A DNA stretch of 32,166 bases from Hyphomicrobiales bacterium (GTDB lineage Bacteria > Pseudomonadota > Alphaproteobacteria > Rhizobiales > Aestuariivirgaceae), in assembly GCA_016793355.1 (NCBI GenBank), contig JAEUMG010000036.1, forward strand, positions 1 through 32,166, in the 5' to 3' direction. The translations under genes and the position numbers were made by a program. Positions 1-8,041 of the stretch are shown here, one piece after another. Position 1 is the stretch's first letter. Each line of letters begins with the position of its first letter. The notes under the pieces were generated by a model. It was not told where the DNA came from and did not search any database. It was given only the letters and a program-made list of their open reading frames with translations.

Positions 1-1
1 G

Positions 2-211
2 CCCTATTGGATGTTCCCGATTTACGGCTATCCCGGCCGGCTGAGCTGCGGGGAAGGGCGCGAGATCGTCTTTGACAGCGGCTTCTATCGCGTGCGGACC
101 ATCGACTGCTCGGGCAAGTACTATTCCTATGCAGCGCGCCGGCACGGCAAGAGCTACCGGGTCGTCGTCAACGCCCGTAATGGCAATATCGTGAGCGTCC
201 GGCCGCTCTGA
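2..211 (+). CDS. C-terminal part of an unidentified protein (5' end outside window)
   Basis: The reading frame is open from the left edge through the first ATG at 11 to a TGA at 209-211, so this is probably the end of a longer gene rather than a 66-residue protein. The visible tail contains two cysteines and ends in a pattern of aromatic residues, a basic stretch, then Val-Val-Val-Asn-Ala-Arg-Asn-Gly-Asn-Ile-Val. That resembles the closing beta strands of PepSY-like or other small exported domains of alphaproteobacteria. The resemblance is only a pattern, and I cannot name the family. A GC-rich inverted repeat follows 22 bases after the stop. No ribosome binding site can be judged for the ATG at 11 because the upstream sequence is missing. 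Confidence 0.55.
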   Translation, partial: PYWMFPIYGYPGRLSCGEGREIVFDSGFYRVRTIDCSGKYYSYAARRHGKSYRVVVNARNGNIVSVRPL

Positions 212-233
212 CGATTGCATTTGCGCCAATGCC

Positions 234-267
234 AACCGGCCAGCGCCTTCGATCGCGCTGACCGGTT
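234..267 (+). terminator. Inverted repeat, probable terminator of the first gene
   Basis: Bases 234-246 and 255-267 form a 13-bp stem with one mismatch around an eight-base loop. It lies between the stop of the first gene and the histidine kinase. There is no T-run after it, so intrinsic termination is inferred from position and stem strength only. Confidence 0.45.
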
Positions 268-339
268 CGGCGGTTGAACGCGAAGGGGGGCTGCGCTAGA
301 CGTCCCTTAACTGGCGATTTTGCCATGAGGAGTCGATTT

Positions 340-2391
340 GTGTCCTCCGCGCCGGCAGAACTCGAGAATCATGCCTATCTCATCGCCGACGCGGCAAGCC
401 GCTTCCGCGCGAGCCGGGACTGGACCGATCATATCGACATCGTGCTTGAGCAGGTGGGCAAGGGGCTAAATCTTTCGCGCGCCTATCTTTTCCAGGTCCA
501 CGAATTGCCGGATGGCGGTCTCGGCCAGACCAACAGGGCCGCCTGGATCGCGCCCGGTCAAACGCCATTGACGAGTGCCGCACTCGGGACGGCCGAGCGC
601 ATCCTCGATGATGACGCGATCATGCAGGCCTGGGCCGAGCGCCGCCGGCGCGGCGAGATGATCCAGGGCCATACGCACCAGCTTTCCGGCCATTTGCGCC
701 ACTTGTTCGAGAAGCATGACACCAAGTCCTTCATATCCTTCCCGATCTGGGTAAATGGCGTGTGGTGGGGCCATATCGGCTTCGACGACTGTATTCGCGA
801 ACGCGAATGGACGATTTCGGAGAAGTCGGTGGTGCGGGCGCTGGCCTATCTCATCGGCGATGCGGTCGAGCTTTCCGCCTCGAGCCTGGTCATGAGCGAA
901 GCGACGCGCATGGCGATGCTCAACACCGCACCCGACGGGGTCGTGGTGATCGACGAGGCCGGCGCCATTCTCGAATTCAATCCGGCCGCCGAGCGAATAT
1001 TCGGCTGGTCGCAGCGCGCGGTCTTCGGCAAGCGCATCGCCGATATTGTCGTCCCGGAGGGTGAGCAGCGTCGCTTCGCCTATTTCCTCCGCCGCCTGCA
1101 GCAGGGGCGCGCGGCGCGGATGCTGGGCCAGCATATCGAAACCCAGGTGCTGCATGCCGATGGCGGGCTGGTTCCGGTCGAACTGGCGATCACCGAGATC
1201 AAGCACACGGGCCGGCGCCTCTTCGTCACCTATGTGCGCGATCTGACCGAGCGCAAGCGCAGCGAGGCGCAGGTCGCCCGGCAGCGCGAGGCGCTGCACC
1301 AGAGCGAGAAATTGACAGCGCTCGGATCGCTGCTTGCCGGTGTCGCGCATGAGATCAACAATCCGCTCTCGGTGGTGATCGGCCGGGCGATCATGCTGGA
1401 GGAGGAGGCGGTCGATGCGCGCCAGCGCGAGCGTCTCGGCAAATTGCGCGAGGCGGCGGAGCGCTGCGCCAAGGTCTCCAAGACATTTCTCGCCATGGCG
1501 CGGCAGAGCCCGTCGGTGCGCGAGCCGATCCTGCTCAACAAGGCGGTTCTATCGGCGCTCGACCTCGTATCCTATCAGCTGCGCTCGGGCGGGGTGACCG
1601 TCAGGCTCGATCTCGCCGATACGCTGCCGAAAGTCGTCGCCGATATGGACCAGATGGTCCAGGTCTTCGTCAATCTCTTCGTCAATGCCGAGCATGCCCT
1701 GCGCGCATCGGACGAGCGGATTCTGAAGGTCTCGACGAGACTCGAGGAGGGCGGCGATACGGTCGTGGCCGAGGTGCGCGACAGCGGACCGGGCATCAAG
1801 CCGGAAGTCCTGCCGCGCATTTTCGAGCCGTTCTTCACGACCAAGCCGGCAGGGCTCGGAACCGGGCTCGGTCTTGCCGTCAGTTTCGGCATGATTGCCG
1901 CTCACGGCGGCGTGCTGGAGGCGGTTCCGCCGGACGATCAGCGCGGTGCCTGCTTCCGCATCAAGCTTCCGGCGAGCTTCGAGCAAGGCGATGAGGCGGT
2001 CGCGCGCGCAGAGGTCGGCCGCTCGAGCCCGGCCAAGCGGGTTCTGGTGGTCGACGACGAGCCGGAGATCGTCTCCCTCCTGCGCGACATTCTCGAACGT
2101 GCCGGGCATGAGGTCGATCAAGCCGAGCACGGGCTGGAAGCGCTGGCCCGCGTCGGCTCGACGACCTATGACGCGATCTTCTGCGACCTGCGCATGCCGG
2201 GACTCGATGGCCCCGGGCTGCGGCGCCAGTTGCTGGCCGAACATCCCATTTACCGGGAGCGGATGATCTTTGTGACCGGCGATCTCCTCGACCGCGGCCG
2301 CGCGGTCGCCGATCTTGAGGGATGCCCGATCATCGAGAAGCCGTTCTATGCGCGAACCGTGCTCGACGAACTCGCACAACTGGAGAAGTAG
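340..2391 (+). CDS. Hybrid sensor histidine kinase: GAF, PAS, HisKA, HATPase_c, receiver
   Basis: Cytoplasmic hybrid sensor kinase of about 683 residues with no membrane segment. Domains in order: a GAF-like sensor (about 20-175), a PAS domain (about 190-310; Ala-Pro-Asp-Gly-Val and Glu-Phe-Asn-Pro-Ala-Ala-Glu motifs), a HisKA dimerisation helix with phospho-acceptor His337 in Val-Ala-His-Glu-Ile-Asn-Asn-Pro, and an ATPase domain with an N box (Asn-Leu-Phe-Val-Asn-Ala-Glu) and Asp-Ser-Gly-Pro-Gly-Ile and Gly-Thr-Gly-Leu-Gly-Leu glycine boxes. A C-terminal receiver carries the Asp-Asp-Glu acid pocket, phospho-acceptor Asp616 and the conserved Lys of Glu-Lys-Pro-Phe. I chose GTG at 340 because GAGGAG at 327-332 lies seven bases upstream. 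TTG 274 and ATG 325 are in frame but lack a good site. A hybrid kinase normally needs a separate Hpt protein, and none is adjacent. The signal sensed is unknown. Confidence 0.93.
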   Translation: MSSAPAELENHAYLIADAASRFRASRDWTDHIDIVLEQVGKGLNLSRAYLFQVHELPDGGLGQTNRAAWIAPGQTPLTSAALGTAERILDDDAIMQAWAERRRRGEMIQGHTHQLSGHLRHLFEKHDTKSFISFPIWVNGVWWGHIGFDDCIREREWTISEKSVVRALAYLIGDAVELSASSLVMSEATRMAMLNTAPDGVVVIDEAGAILEFNPAAERIFGWSQRAVFGKRIADIVVPEGEQRRFAYFLRRLQQGRAARMLGQHIETQVLHADGGLVPVELAITEIKHTGRRLFVTYVRDLTERKRSEAQVARQREALHQSEKLTALGSLLAGVAHEINNPLSVVIGRAIMLEEEAVDARQRERLGKLREAAERCAKVSKTFLAMARQSPSVREPILLNKAVLSALDLVSYQLRSGGVTVRLDLADTLPKVVADMDQMVQVFVNLFVNAEHALRASDERILKVSTRLEEGGDTVVAEVRDSGPGIKPEVLPRIFEPFFTTKPAGLGTGLGLAVSFGMIAAHGGVLEAVPPDDQRGACFRIKLPASFEQGDEAVARAEVGRSSPAKRVLVVDDEPEIVSLLRDILERAGHEVDQAEHGLEALARVGSTTYDAIFCDLRMPGLDGPGLRRQLLAEHPIYRERMIFVTGDLLDRGRAVADLEGCPIIEKPFYARTVLDELAQLEK

Positions 2392-2403
2392 GGGTAGTTC
2401 TCC

Positions 2404-2458
2404 ATGGCAGGGCTTGACCCTGCCATCCAGGCTGGATGGCCGCCTCAAGGGCGGCCAT
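2404..2458. repeat. Triple-hairpin intergenic palindromic repeat
   Basis: Three consecutive perfect inverted repeats are packed into 55 bases: 2404-2412 with 2418-2426 (9 bp, 5-base loop), an overlapping 8-bp stem around 2422-2438, and 2436-2444 with 2450-2458 (9 bp, 5-base loop). The outer two stems share the pattern ATGGC(C/A)G flanking a five-base loop. Such units are typical of repetitive extragenic palindromes in Hyphomicrobiales. It lies between the convergent kinase and L,D-transpeptidase genes and could end transcription from both sides. Confidence 0.7.
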
Positions 2459-2470
2459 GGAGGATGAAAC

Positions 2471-3748
2471 TCAAGTCCCGCCCTGGGGCTGCGGCTGGCC
2501 GAGTATGAAGCCCGTCGCGTCCAAGCCGTAGATATCCGGGCGGAACTGGATGCGGCCATCCTCCGTCGCCCAGGCGGTGAGGTACATGATGCGCAGGTCA
2601 GGCGCATTGGCGACGCTCACGTCGACGCGCTGGCTCGAAGCGGCGATTTCGCTGATCTTCTTCGGCGTGAAGCCGTTCTGGCCGTTGAGTATCCAGTTCA
2701 CGAGTTCATGGACGCGATCGACGCGCACGCAGCCCGAACTCTCGTAGCGCGCATTGGTGCCAAAAAGCTGCTTGGCGGGCGAATCGTGGAGATAGACGGC
2801 GTAAGGATTGCTGAAATTGATCTTGACCGTCGCCATGGCGTTGTCTTCGCCCGGATCCTGGCGGAAGAAGTAGCGATCGGCGCGCGTCGTCAGCCAGTCG
2901 ATCTTCTTCGGGTCGACCTCAGGACCGCCGTGCTTGTCGAAAACACGGATGCGCATGTCGGCCATGGCATTCGGATTCTTGAGAAGCTTTGGGATCAGGT
3001 CGCGCTCGACGATCGACACTGGCACGTTCCAGTAGGGGTTGAAATTGATTTCCGTGATGCGGCTGGCGACGGCGGGCGAGGGCCGCCCACGCTTGCCGAC
3101 GACGACATTGTGGCGCGAATAGACGGTTCCGAAGTTCACCGCTTCAAGCTGCGCGGACGGGATATTGACCAGAATGTAGCGCGCTCCGAGTTTCTTCAGA
3201 TAGGCTTCGATGCGGGGAGCGTTGATCTCAAGCGTCTGGAGCCGCAAATCCGCCGGCACATTCAGTTCGGCCAGCGTACGGGGGTCCATCTTTCCCGTCG
3301 GCGCCAGTCCGTGATTGGACTGGAAGGCCTTCAGCGCCTTCTCGAGCGTCGTGTCGAACCTGTCGGGGCTCTTGACCGCCATGGCATCGGGGGGAAGATA
3401 GCCCTCGATTGCCAGCCTTTCGCGCAGGGCCGCGACGGCCGCGCCGCGCGCGCCCTTCTTGAGACTTGCCGATTTAAGCGTGGGCCAGCCGCCGTCTATG
3501 GCGATCTGCCGGTACATGTCGATGGCATTGCCCATCGCGGTCAGCGAGCCGAGCGAGATCATCGCCGCTTCACCACGGTCGGCGATGATTTCGGTGCGCG
3601 TCGCGAGCTTGCCGGCAGGTGCCGTCTGCGGAACGATGCTCGTTATGGAGCTTGTCTGATCGGCCGGCTGCCCGAGGGCCATGGCGGGGCCGGCCATAAC
3701 GACAGCGGCTGCTAGCGCGAAACGGGCGACGAGAACGCGAACTGACAC
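2471..3748 (-). CDS. L,D-transpeptidase (YkuD/YcbB type) with peptidoglycan-binding domain
   Basis: Periplasmic enzyme that forms 3-3 cross-links in peptidoglycan or attaches proteins to it. The product is 425 residues from the chosen GTG at 3748, which follows a GGAAGAAG site. The longer TTG start at 3778 would add ten residues ahead of the signal. A hydrophobic Sec signal peptide covers about residues 3-25 (Ala-rich, ending near Met-Ala-Leu-Gly). A PG_binding_1 domain lies around 95-160 (Phe-Gln-Ser-Asn-His-Gly-Leu-Ala-Pro-Thr-Gly). The YkuD catalytic domain ends in His-Asp-Ser-Pro and Ser-Ser-Gly-Cys-Val-Arg-Val, with catalytic Cys340. The length and the long insert before the active site match YcbB-like members. 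Pole-growing Hyphomicrobiales rely heavily on this enzyme class, which fits the GPR-like gene elsewhere in the window. Confidence 0.93.
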   Translation of the reverse strand: MSVRVLVARFALAAAVVMAGPAMALGQPADQTSSITSIVPQTAPAGKLATRTEIIADRGEAAMISLGSLTAMGNAIDMYRQIAIDGGWPTLKSASLKKGARGAAVAALRERLAIEGYLPPDAMAVKSPDRFDTTLEKALKAFQSNHGLAPTGKMDPRTLAELNVPADLRLQTLEINAPRIEAYLKKLGARYILVNIPSAQLEAVNFGTVYSRHNVVVGKRGRPSPAVASRITEINFNPYWNVPVSIVERDLIPKLLKNPNAMADMRIRVFDKHGGPEVDPKKIDWLTTRADRYFFRQDPGEDNAMATVKINFSNPYAVYLHDSPAKQLFGTNARYESSGCVRVDRVHELVNWILNGQNGFTPKKISEIAASSQRVDVSVANAPDLRIMYLTAWATEDGRIQFRPDIYGLDATGFILGQPQPQGGT

Positions 3749-3858
3749 GGGGGCTTCTTCCGCACTCACTGATTCCAAGCCCCAGAATTGCGCGAACTAG
3801 GTAAATTGCCGCTTAACGCGTCGAGAAATCCGGCGCGGCGTGGCAATCCTGCAATAGG

Positions 3859-5913
3859 TCAGGCCGGTGTGAGACGCACAAGCTCGCGCTTGAACGGCAC
3901 GTCCAGCACGTCGCGCGGCGGCGATCCGAACTCCTCGGCATAGCGGCGGCCGGCATGCACCGCATGGGCGATGGTCGCCGGCGCCCGCGCATCGCCGATC
4001 GCCACGACATTCGGGTGATTGCCGGTGAGTTCCAGATAGAGCGCATCGTTCGATGTGCGGGACGTGACCAGCACGACGCAGTCCGCGGCGAGAGCCGTCT
4101 CCCTTTGCGTGAAGACGCATTCGACCGCTGCCTCGCCGCGTGCGACACGCTTGACCGCCTCATTGGCGCGAATGATGATGCCGAGATTGAGAAGGCGCGA
4201 CTGGATCGCCGCCTGTTCCAACGAGGCGCGCGTGTAGTAGGAGGCGAGCGAGGCGGGGGTCACCAGGGTGACGGCGTGATCCTCCTTGACCAGAAGCTCG
4301 GCGAGAACGCCGCCCAGGTAGTAGTGGTCGTCGTCGAAGATCACGACATTGCGGCCGGATGGGCGCTTGCCGGACATCAGATCGTCGGGGGTCAGGACAT
4401 CGGCATCCTGGGCAATCGGAACGGGATGGACGTGATAGCGGCCGACGCCGTCACGGCGCCAGGTTGCGCCCGTTGCAACCGCAATCGCATCGGCGCCGAA
4501 CTCCAGCGCATCCGCCGCCGTCAGCCTGCTCTCGAGATAGAGCTCGACATTCGGCATCTTGCCGATCTGGAGCAGGCGCCAGTCGCGCACGCGGCCCCAG
4601 GCGGAAAGCCCAGGCAGACGACACTCGCGCGCGACGCGGCCACCAGCTTCGCCGGCCGCATCCGAGATTGTTACCTTGTAGCCGCGCTGGCCCAGGGCAC
4701 GGCCGGCTTCGAGGCCTGCAGGACCGGCGCCAATCAGGAGGATCGAAGCGCTCGCATGGCTCGGGCGGATTTTTTCGGGATGCCAGCCACGCCGCCATTC
4801 CTCGCCCATTGAGGGGTTCTGGGTGCAGCGGATCGGCGTCATGCTGTGATCGCCGGTGACGCAGATATTGCAGCCGATGCATTCGCGGATATCGTCGATG
4901 CGGCCTTCTTCGATCTTTTTCGGCAGGAAGGGATCGGCGATCGAGGGACGCGCCGCACCGATCATGTCGAGGATGCCCTGGCGGATCACCCGCACCATGG
5001 TGTCGGGCGAGGTGTAGCGGCCGACACCGACAACCGGCTTGGTCGTGAGTTTCTTGACGTTCAAGATATAAGGTTCCTGGAAGCCTTCCTCGGCAAAGCG
5101 CGAGGTCTGCGAATCCTTCGACCAGCTGGCGAGCGACAGGTCCCAAAGATCGGGCAGTTCGGCGATCATCGAGATCGCTTCCTCGACCTCGGGCGGATCG
5201 AGGCCTTCTGGTCCGCGAAACTCGTTCATGGCAATGCGCACCGGCACTGCGCAAGTATCGCCGACAGCTTCTTTGGTGTCTTCGATCACCTCTTTCAGCA
5301 ATCGCACGCGATTGGCAAGCGGACCGCCATATTCATCATTGCGGTGATTGGTGGCGCGCGACAGAAACTGCTGAAAGATTCCGAGTCCGTGTCCGGCATA
5401 GACATAGATCAGGTCGTAGCCGGCTGTTTTCGCGCGCAAGGCGGCGGCGCGATGGGCGCGGCGCAGGTTCCTTATGTCGGTCTTGTCCATGCCGCGCGCC
5501 TGGATCGGATCGTAGTAATAGCTCGACGCCGGCATGGCTGTCGGTCCGACCGGCGCCTCGCGCGAATAGAGATTGCAGGCGGTGTAGCCCGAATGGCAGA
5601 GTTCGATGCCGGCGAGGCTGCCATGCGCGTGCACGCCCTCGGCGATGCGGGCGAGCTGCGGGATGTCCTCGTCGTTCCAGAGGCGGAGTTCGACATAAGG
5701 CGCGACATCGGCGCCATAGGTGATTTCCGTCATTTCCGTGCAGACGACCGCCCAGCCGCCCTCGGCCTTGGTCGCGCGCATCCTGGCCAAGGCGAGAGCG
5801 TCGCGATGGCCCATTCCATTGCAATGCGGAACCTGGAAGAAGCGATTGCGCGCCGTTACCGGACCGATGCGGACGGGTTCGAAGAGAATATCGTAACGGG
5901 GATCGCGGGACAT
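3859..5913 (-). CDS. Trimethylamine/histamine dehydrogenase-family flavoprotein (FMN, 4Fe-4S, ADP-binding)
   Basis: Complex iron-sulfur flavoprotein of 684 residues, close in length and motifs to trimethylamine dehydrogenase and histamine dehydrogenase. These oxidatively deaminate or demethylate small amines and pass electrons to an electron-transfer flavoprotein. The N-terminal Old Yellow Enzyme barrel carries Val-Pro-His-Cys, with Cys31 at the place of the 6-S-cysteinyl-FMN cysteine, and a Tyr-Val-Tyr-x-x-His active site. The 4Fe-4S ligands are Cys345, Cys348, Cys351 and Cys363. A Rossmann region (Gly-Ala-Gly-Pro-Ala-Gly-Leu-Glu) follows at about 395. Two of three substrate-bowl aromatics of trimethylamine dehydrogenase are changed: Tyr60 aligns with Met61 and Trp355 with Asp355, while the Trp264 equivalent is kept. 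An acidic residue there is, as I recall, a histamine dehydrogenase trait, so trimethylamine is unlikely to be the substrate. No ETF genes are adjacent. Confidence 0.88.
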   Translation of the reverse strand: MSRDPRYDILFEPVRIGPVTARNRFFQVPHCNGMGHRDALALARMRATKAEGGWAVVCTEMTEITYGADVAPYVELRLWNDEDIPQLARIAEGVHAHGSLAGIELCHSGYTACNLYSREAPVGPTAMPASSYYYDPIQARGMDKTDIRNLRRAHRAAALRAKTAGYDLIYVYAGHGLGIFQQFLSRATNHRNDEYGGPLANRVRLLKEVIEDTKEAVGDTCAVPVRIAMNEFRGPEGLDPPEVEEAISMIAELPDLWDLSLASWSKDSQTSRFAEEGFQEPYILNVKKLTTKPVVGVGRYTSPDTMVRVIRQGILDMIGAARPSIADPFLPKKIEEGRIDDIRECIGCNICVTGDHSMTPIRCTQNPSMGEEWRRGWHPEKIRPSHASASILLIGAGPAGLEAGRALGQRGYKVTISDAAGEAGGRVARECRLPGLSAWGRVRDWRLLQIGKMPNVELYLESRLTAADALEFGADAIAVATGATWRRDGVGRYHVHPVPIAQDADVLTPDDLMSGKRPSGRNVVIFDDDHYYLGGVLAELLVKEDHAVTLVTPASLASYYTRASLEQAAIQSRLLNLGIIIRANEAVKRVARGEAAVECVFTQRETALAADCVVLVTSRTSNDALYLELTGNHPNVVAIGDARAPATIAHAVHAGRRYAEEFGSPPRDVLDVPFKRELVRLTPA

Positions 5914-5993
5914 ACGGCTGGCTCATTCCGGGCTGGCTATTGCCCGGATGTACCAAGCCGCATGGCCTTGTGCCAGTGGGCGGATCGGCCGCG

Positions 5994-6338
5994 TCAGCGG
6001 TTACCGCGCTCGCTCATGAAGCGGTCGAATTCCTCGCGATCGCGGGCTTCGCGCAGTCTGCGCACGAAATCGGCAAATTCCGCCTGCTCGTCTTCCAGGC
6101 GCTTCAGAGTCTCGGCGCGATAGGCATCGAAGGCAGGGCTGCCGCTCCGCGATGCCCGTGTGCCGCGCCAGGCATCCGAAGCCTTCGCGGTCAGATCATC
6201 GACGAGCTGGTCGACGCTGCCGCCCCAGAGGATGTAGCCGATCGCGGCGAGACCGAGCGGCCACCACAGGATGAAGCCCACGATCACCGCGAAAATCGCC
6301 AATGGCGTCCAACGCTTGCGCCGAATTGCCTGGTTCAT
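5994..6338 (-). CDS. DUF2852 family membrane protein
   Basis: Small protein of 114 residues of a family of unknown function found mainly in alphaproteobacteria. Residues about 12-38 form a hydrophobic segment with the family's Trp-Trp-Pro-Leu-Gly motif followed by a Gly-Tyr-Ile-Leu-Trp-Gly stretch. The rest is a charged, probably helical cytoplasmic tail, rich in Arg and Glu. A GGGAGG site lies upstream of the ATG. It is divergent from the dehydratase gene, with about 100 bases between the two starts. It could share an operon with the dehydrogenase gene downstream (80-base gap), but there is no evidence for a functional link. Confidence 0.85.
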   Translation of the reverse strand: MNQAIRRKRWTPLAIFAVIVGFILWWPLGLAAIGYILWGGSVDQLVDDLTAKASDAWRGTRASRSGSPAFDAYRAETLKRLEDEQAEFADFVRRLREARDREEFDRFMSERGNR

Positions 6339-6439
6339 CGTCTAGGTCCTCCCTGAAGACTTCCGCTGATATAGGGGCGCTGGCGCCCGCTTCAAGAACC
6401 CGGCTTGGCCCGGCCTTCGCTTTTGGCTATGCGAAGTCC
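6339..6439. promoter_or_regulatory. Divergent promoter region of DUF2852 and dehydratase genes
   Basis: This 101-base gap must hold the promoters of both divergent genes. It contains a perfect 6-bp hairpin with a two-base loop at 6375-6388, and a second 6-bp inverted repeat (6415-6420 with 6431-6436) just before the dehydratase ATG. I see no unambiguous -35/-10 pair. Confidence 0.4.
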
Positions 6440-7426
6440 ATGCGACACGAGCTCCCCACATTTGCCGACATCGAGGCGGCGGCGGCGCGCCTGAAGGGCC
6501 TTGCCGCGCATACGCCGCTTCTCGAAAACGCCGCCCTGAACGAGCTTGCCGGCGGGCGCGTCCTGCTCAAGGCCGAGACCTTGCAGCGCACCGGTTCCTT
6601 CAAATTCCGCGGCGCGTGGAACTGCATCGCACAATTGCCGCCCGAACAGGTGAAAGGCGGGGTCGTCGCCTATTCCTCCGGCAATCATGCGCAGGGCGTG
6701 GCGGCGGCGGCGCGGTTGCGCGGCATGCCGGCCTTGATCGTGATGCCATGCGATACGCCGCTTATCAAGCAGGAGCGCACCAAGTCCTTCGGCGCGGAAG
6801 TCGTGCTCTATGACCGCGCGACCGAGGATCGCGAGGCGATTGCCAGGCGGATCGCCGACGAACGTGGCGCCGTCATCGTGCCGCCCTTCGAGCATCCGCA
6901 TATCATCGCCGGGCAGGGCACGGTCGGTCTCGAGCTTGCCGCGCAAGCGCGCGAGGCGGGGGCGGCGCTCGACACCGTACTTTGCGGGGCATCCGGCGGC
7001 GGACTCATTGCCGGGATCGCGCTTGCTCTGGAAAAGCTTTCGCCCGCGACACGCATCACCGTCGTCGAACCGGAAGGTTTCGACGATCATCGCCGGTCGC
7101 TCATCTCCGGACAGCGGGAGAAGAATGAGCGCGCCGCCGGCTCGATTTGCGATGCTCTCCTGAGCGCCCAGCCTGGGCAACTCACCTTCGCGATCAATCA
7201 ATCGCGATTGGCAGGCGGGATCACGGTCAGCGAAGACGAGGTCAGGCGTGCGGTTGCCTTCGCCTTCGCCGAGCTCAAGCTCGTTGTGGAACCGGGCGGT
7301 GCGGTGTCGCTGGCGGCGGTTCTCGCGGGCAAGGTCGACACAAAAGGACGCAGTACAGGCCTGGTGCTCACCGGCGGCAATGTCGATCCGGCACTGTTCG
7401 CGGAGATGATCCGCGGGGCAGGTTAG
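6440..7426 (+). CDS. Threonine/serine dehydratase (PLP fold type II)
   Basis: PLP-dependent ammonia-lyase of 328 residues, converting threonine to 2-oxobutanoate or serine to pyruvate. The PLP lysine is Lys55 in Gly-Ser-Phe-Lys-Phe-Arg-Gly-Ala. The Ser-Ser-Gly-Asn-His-Ala-Gln-Gly motif contacts the cofactor, and Ser-Gly-Gly-Gly-Leu-Ile binds its phosphate. There is no C-terminal ACT-like regulatory domain, so this resembles short catabolic or serine/threonine dehydratases rather than biosynthetic IlvA. Serine racemase and hydroxyaspartate dehydratase are close relatives that cannot be excluded from motifs alone. The reading frame stays open upstream to 6302, but the conserved N-terminus begins at ATG 6440. 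Its stop overlaps the stop of the convergent gene by four bases. Confidence 0.9.
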   Translation: MRHELPTFADIEAAAARLKGLAAHTPLLENAALNELAGGRVLLKAETLQRTGSFKFRGAWNCIAQLPPEQVKGGVVAYSSGNHAQGVAAAARLRGMPALIVMPCDTPLIKQERTKSFGAEVVLYDRATEDREAIARRIADERGAVIVPPFEHPHIIAGQGTVGLELAAQAREAGAALDTVLCGASGGGLIAGIALALEKLSPATRITVVEPEGFDDHRRSLISGQREKNERAAGSICDALLSAQPGQLTFAINQSRLAGGITVSEDEVRRAVAFAFAELKLVVEPGGAVSLAAVLAGKVDTKGRSTGLVLTGGNVDPALFAEMIRGAG

Positions 7427-7947
7427 GCGACGGCGTTTTCGGGCGTTTCGTCGGCGAGGGGAATTGACAACAGGTCGGATGCCGGCTTGCGGACAAGGAC
7501 GATGCGGGGTTTTGCCGGTTCCGACCTCTCCGGGATGGTGGCTTCCGCGATTCCCTTCTCCTGTTCCGAAGCGGTCCGCCTGATGGTCACGCGCGGATTG
7601 GTGTCCTCGACGACGCGCAGCACGGGCTTGTCGGGATTGGCACCGGGCAAGGGTGCAAAGATATCCTCATCCTGGCGATAATAGCGCAGCGCCGATGCGG
7701 CAATTTCGGGCGAGTCGACGGTTTCGGAAACGAGGGGCTTCACGAGCGCTTCGCCTGCCGCTGAGGCGTGAGTGCGGGATTCGAGGCGATGAATGGCATC
7801 GAGGATCAAGGCGGTGTCCTGGGCGCGTATCCGCTTGGCGAATTCTGCGAGGAACCAGCGGCCTCTTGCCGATTCCATAACGGCACGCTCGATCTCTTCA
7901 TAATCCCCGGCGCAGTCGGAGGATTCATACTCACGCATTACTGACAT
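7423..7947 (-). CDS. Uncharacterised alphaproteobacterial protein
   Basis: Soluble protein of about 174 residues with no signal or membrane segment. The N-terminal third (about residues 10-55) is a compact charged helical block: an acidic stretch, then Ala-Arg-Gly-Arg-Trp-Phe-Leu-Ala-Glu-Phe-Ala-Lys-Arg and Ile-Leu-Asp-Ala-Ile-His-Arg-Leu-Glu. I recall similar blocks in alphaproteobacterial proteins without a known role. The remaining two thirds are low-complexity and rich in Pro, Glu, Ala and Arg, likely disordered. ATG 7947 was chosen because GGAG lies eight bases upstream. GTG 7956 and ATG 7938 are alternatives. It lies downstream of dgcA on the same strand after a 94-base gap and may have its own promoter. 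Confidence 0.75.
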   Translation of the reverse strand: MSVMREYESSDCAGDYEEIERAVMESARGRWFLAEFAKRIRAQDTALILDAIHRLESRTHASAAGEALVKPLVSETVDSPEIAASALRYYRQDEDIFAPLPGANPDKPVLRVVEDTNPRVTIRRTASEQEKGIAEATIPERSEPAKPRIVLVRKPASDLLSIPLADETPENAVA

Positions 7948-8041
7948 TACCCACACTCCAGAAGCCGCCGACCGGGCAGCTCCGCAACTAACTATCGCCC
8001 AAACAGGTTATCGTTTGGTTTAGGATGAATTTTTCCTTTCG
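7948..8041. promoter_or_regulatory. Intergenic region upstream of the uncharacterised gene
   Basis: An AT-richer gap between dgcA and the next minus-strand gene. It holds a 6-bp inverted repeat, CCAAAC...GTTTGG, with an eight-base spacer at about 7994-8013. This could be an operator or a weak hairpin. No clear promoter hexamers are seen. Confidence 0.3.

Noticed and set aside
4846-6123. Plus-strand open frame of 425 codons opposite the amine dehydrogenase
   Set aside because: It is a shadow of the minus-strand gene, where cofactor motifs are intact.
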